Assembly: GCA_947427385.1 (NCBI GenBank)
Contig: CANEHT010000001.1
Location: forward strand, 107,839 to 171,838
Source of the DNA: an uncultured Clostridia bacterium
Lineage (GTDB): Bacteria > Bacillota > Clostridia > Lachnospirales > CAMVHY01
Direction: 5' to 3'
DNA length: 64,000 nt
Position numbers and translations under genes: made by a program. This document shows positions 62,356 through 64,000 of this stretch, one piece after another (the first letter of the stretch is position 1; the number at the start of each line of letters is the position of its first letter). Below the pieces are notes generated by a model. That model worked only from the letters and a program-made list of their open reading frames with translations, was not told the DNA's origin and ran no database searches.

Positions 62356-63069
62356 ATGAAATTTTTATTAGATACTCATTGCCATACGGTTGCTAGTGGC
62401 CACGCATATAGTATAATTTCAGAGTACGTAAGTGAAGCACAGAAAAAAAATTTAAAATTGATAGCGATAACTGATCACGCACCAAAAATGCCTGGAAGTT
62501 GCCAAGAATTTTATTTTGGAAATTTAAAATGTTTACCGCATAAATTTGATGATTTAGAAGTTTTATATGGCGCCGAATTAAATATTATAGATTATGATGG
62601 CGCGGTAGATTTACCCGAAGAAACGCTACAAAAATTAGATTTGGCAATCGCAAGTTTACATCCGCCGTGTATCACACCATTACCTGATAACACTGAATTG
62701 ATAATGAAAGTTATGGAGAATCCGTACGTAAATGTTTTTGGACATCTAGGCGACCCAAGATTTTTATTTGATATTGAGCGTGTTGTTCGGCACGCAAAAA
62801 AAACTGGAACGATTATTGAAATAAATAATTCATCGTTGAATCCAAATAGCACACGTTTTGGTGGAAAGAAATTGATTGAGGAAATTATTCGTGAGTGTCA
62901 AAAAATTAATTTGCCAATTATTTTAGGTAGCGATGCGCATTTTCATTTGGATGTGGCAAATTTTAATTACGTTGCAGAATTAGTAAAAGATTTACGGGAT
63001 GAATTAATTTTGAATACATCGGTTGAAAAATTTAAAAACGCTATCGCTAAAAAAAAATTATTGCAATAA
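62356..63069 (+). CDS. PHP-domain phosphatase (YcdX family)
   Basis: 237 aa from ATG 62356; the ATG at 62350 is too close to AAAGGAG. Metal ligands: DTHCHTVASGHAYS, AITDHAPKMPGS, ELNIIDYDG, ASLHPP, GHLGDPRF and GSDAHFHLDVANF. These fit the trinuclear-zinc PHP phosphatases related to E. coli YcdX. Substrate unknown. Confidence 0.9.
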   Translation: MKFLLDTHCHTVASGHAYSIISEYVSEAQKKNLKLIAITDHAPKMPGSCQEFYFGNLKCLPHKFDDLEVLYGAELNIIDYDGAVDLPEETLQKLDLAIASLHPPCITPLPDNTELIMKVMENPYVNVFGHLGDPRFLFDIERVVRHAKKTGTIIEINNSSLNPNSTRFGGKKLIEEIIRECQKINLPIILGSDAHFHLDVANFNYVAELVKDLRDELILNTSVEKFKNAIAKKKLLQ

Positions 63070-63070
63070 A

Positions 63071-63105
63071 AAAACTTTGTGTGTTTTCGCACAAAGTTTT
63101 TTGTT
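63071..63105 (+). terminator. Terminator after the PHP gene
   Basis: AAAACTTTGTG / CACAAAGTTTT at 63071-63100 followed by TT-G-TTT. The core resembles the TCTTTGTG / CACAAAGA hairpin of the intergenic repeats. Confidence 0.8.
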
Positions 63106-63111
63106 TATGAC

Positions 63112-63127
63112 GAACATGTACGTGTTC
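63112..63127. promoter_or_regulatory. 16-base near-palindrome, possible operator
   Basis: GAACATGT-ACGTGTTC, one mismatch, 42 bases before a perfect promoter. It does not fit the Gram-positive LexA box (spacing differs). It could be an operator for an unknown repressor. Confidence 0.35.
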
Positions 63128-63168
63128 AAATAAAATCATAACTCTATGAACAATAATATTGAAAAATA

Positions 63169-63197
63169 TTGACAAAAATTTTTTAAAAAATTATAAT
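63169..63197 (+). promoter_or_regulatory. Consensus sigma-A promoter in the gap before the LRR gene
   Basis: TTGACA (63169-63174), 17-base spacer, TATAAT (63192-63197), perfect in both boxes. It is followed by AAAGGAGG at about 63203-63210 with no start codon at normal distance; the LRR ATG is 209 bases further. The 349-base gap 63070-63418 holds this, the palindrome above and a 21-codon frame from ATG 63232 that I do not call a gene. Confidence 0.65.
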
Positions 63198-63418
63198 AAA
63201 ATAAAGGAGGATAATAAAAACATATACGACAATGGTAAATAAATTTTGTCATGATGAAATTGTATTTGCTTTGCCGATAAATCAGGCGTTGCTATGAATT
63301 TTATAAAATTTGTTATACTGTTTTATTGTTATTAGTGGTAAAATGTTTAGTTAGTGAAGTACTAAGTGCTTTCATGTACATGAATAAAATTATTTATAAT
63401 AAATAGGAGGAAAAATTT

Positions 63419-64000
63419 ATGAAGAGAAGCAAAATAATTTTTTTGTTGGTAGTATTTATGATGATGTTATTTCCGGTTTCAACGCAAGCATCGTCAAGCA
63501 GCAGTGGTACTTGTGGTGATAATGTTAAATGGATACTCAATGATGGTGAATTAACTATCAGTGGCTCAGGAAATATGAGTGATGGTTGTCATTATGAGTG
63601 GGAGGACGATGTCAAAACAGTCATCATTGAAAAAGGTGTAACCAGTATTGGCAAGTATGCGTTTCTTTGGTGTAGCAATTTGTCAAACATCACAATTCCA
63701 GACAGTGTAACCAGTATTGGTGATGATGCATTCAGAAGTTGTAGCAGTTTGTCAAATATTACAATTCCAGATAGCGTAACCAGTATTGGCAATTATGCGT
63801 TCCTTTGGTGTAGAAATTTATCAAACATCACAATTTCAAATAATGTAACTAGCATTGGCAATAGTGTATTCGATGGATGTAGTAGCTTGTCAAACATCAC
63901 AATTCCAGACAGTGTAACCAGTATTGGCGATGATGCGTTCTTTGTATGTAGTAACTTGTCAGAAATCACAATTCCAGGTAGTGTAACCAGCATTGGTAGG
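63419..64000 (+). CDS. Secreted BspA-type leucine-rich-repeat protein, 3' end outside window
   Basis: 194 codons visible, no stop. ATG after AGGAGGAAAAATTT. Signal peptide [20 protein letters not shown] then QASSSSSG. A short domain [20 protein letters not shown] is typical of these surface proteins. Then 23-residue repeats of the form [18 protein letters not shown] with Cys-Ser/Arg-Asn/Ser, the LRR_5/TpLRR type of Bacteroides BspA. Such proteins mediate adhesion in host-associated microbes; the role here is unknown. The remaining repeats and any anchor lie beyond the window. Confidence 0.9.
   Translation, partial: MKRSKIIFLLVVFMMMLFPVSTQASSSSSGTCGDNVKWILNDGELTISGSGNMSDGCHYEWEDDVKTVIIEKGVTSIGKYAFLWCSNLSNITIPDSVTSIGDDAFRSCSSLSNITIPDSVTSIGNYAFLWCRNLSNITISNNVTSIGNSVFDGCSSLSNITIPDSVTSIGDDAFFVCSNLSEITIPGSVTSIGR
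63611..64000 (+). repeat. 69-base tandem repeats in the LRR gene
   Basis: The TTG/TTA-TCA codon pair starting each unit lies at 63680, 63749, 63818, 63887 and 63956, exactly 69 bases apart. Units differ by scattered substitutions, mostly at the variable residues. Confidence 0.95.

Noticed and set aside
63112..63127. SOS (LexA) box
   Set aside because: The GAAC/GTTC halves are eight bases apart instead of four, so it does not fit the CGAACN4GTTCG site.
63232..63297. 21-codon frame MVNKFCHDEIV...
   Set aside because: ATG is about 21 bases from the AAAGGAGG; too short and without recognised similarity to call a gene or a transposase remnant.

Overview
The window is a low-GC, gene-dense stretch of chromosome from a spore-forming Firmicute (Bacillota). 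Sporulation and germination genes are present: the spoIIAA-spoIIAB-sigF operon, ypeB, and GerA/GerB/GerC-family germinant-receptor genes. The translation genes are also Gram-positive in type: ribosomal protein L27 has a cleavable N-terminal extension and sits next to its Prp protease, and nusA-ylxR-ylxQ-infB-rbfA are in order. Shine-Dalgarno sequences are strong (GGAGGTGA type), TTG starts are common, and hairpin terminators close most units. The sequence does not name a genus. Secreted BspA-type leucine-rich-repeat and DUF6273 proteins suggest life with a host or in a gut community, but that is inference.

Layout. 1-7 kb: a partial unknown protein, small membrane proteins (TM2, DUF2752, GtrA), glmM-glmS for amino-sugar synthesis, and rplU-prp-rpmA. 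7-10.4 kb: a large unknown protein (882 aa) divergent from a 130-aa protein ending in a CaaX-like tetrapeptide. 10.4-10.9 kb: tRNA-Pro, -Arg, -His and -Lys in one minus-strand unit, divergent from adhE. 13.6-18.3 kb: gerC-like and gerB-like genes separated from gerA by three plus-strand unknown genes. 18.3-26.8 kb: secG, a 1461-aa protein, ypeB, murA and prsW. 26.9-31.1 kb: the nusA-infB-rbfA operon. 31.2-39.5 kb: brnQ, a methyltransferase, DUF4397, acpP-rnc, a YitT protein and a heterodimeric ABC exporter. 39.7-43.7 kb: a WalR/WalK-like two-component system with a WalH-like protein, then DUF378. 43.7-51 kb: an 896-aa unknown, pepT, the spoIIA operon and a DUF6273 secreted protein lying between two related intergenic repeats. 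51-56 kb: tsaD, asd-dapA, tsaE and the start of an ATP synthase operon (atpZ/atpI/atpB). 56-64 kb: a protein with a P/Q/N-rich tail, gltX-nth-mtaB, pgi, a PHP hydrolase and the start of an LRR surface protein.

Most genes are housekeeping. The unusual layer is a set of recognisably non-housekeeping proteins scattered among them. The 882-aa and 1461-aa proteins look like members of one undescribed paralogous family. Each module resembles a PPP-type metallophosphoesterase whose metal-binding motifs have eroded, followed by a conserved C-terminal cap found four times in the window. The 882-aa and 330-aa proteins also carry paired hydrophobic segments without a signal peptide. The 130-aa protein ends in SCLLI, and the 896-aa protein ends in a basic, Ser/Pro-rich tail. 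Together these could be proteins aimed at a eukaryotic host. That is a hypothesis from motif reading and has not been tested.

A family of nested palindromic intergenic repeats (about 31.1, 35.9, 49.3 and 51.0 kb) is a second unexplained element.
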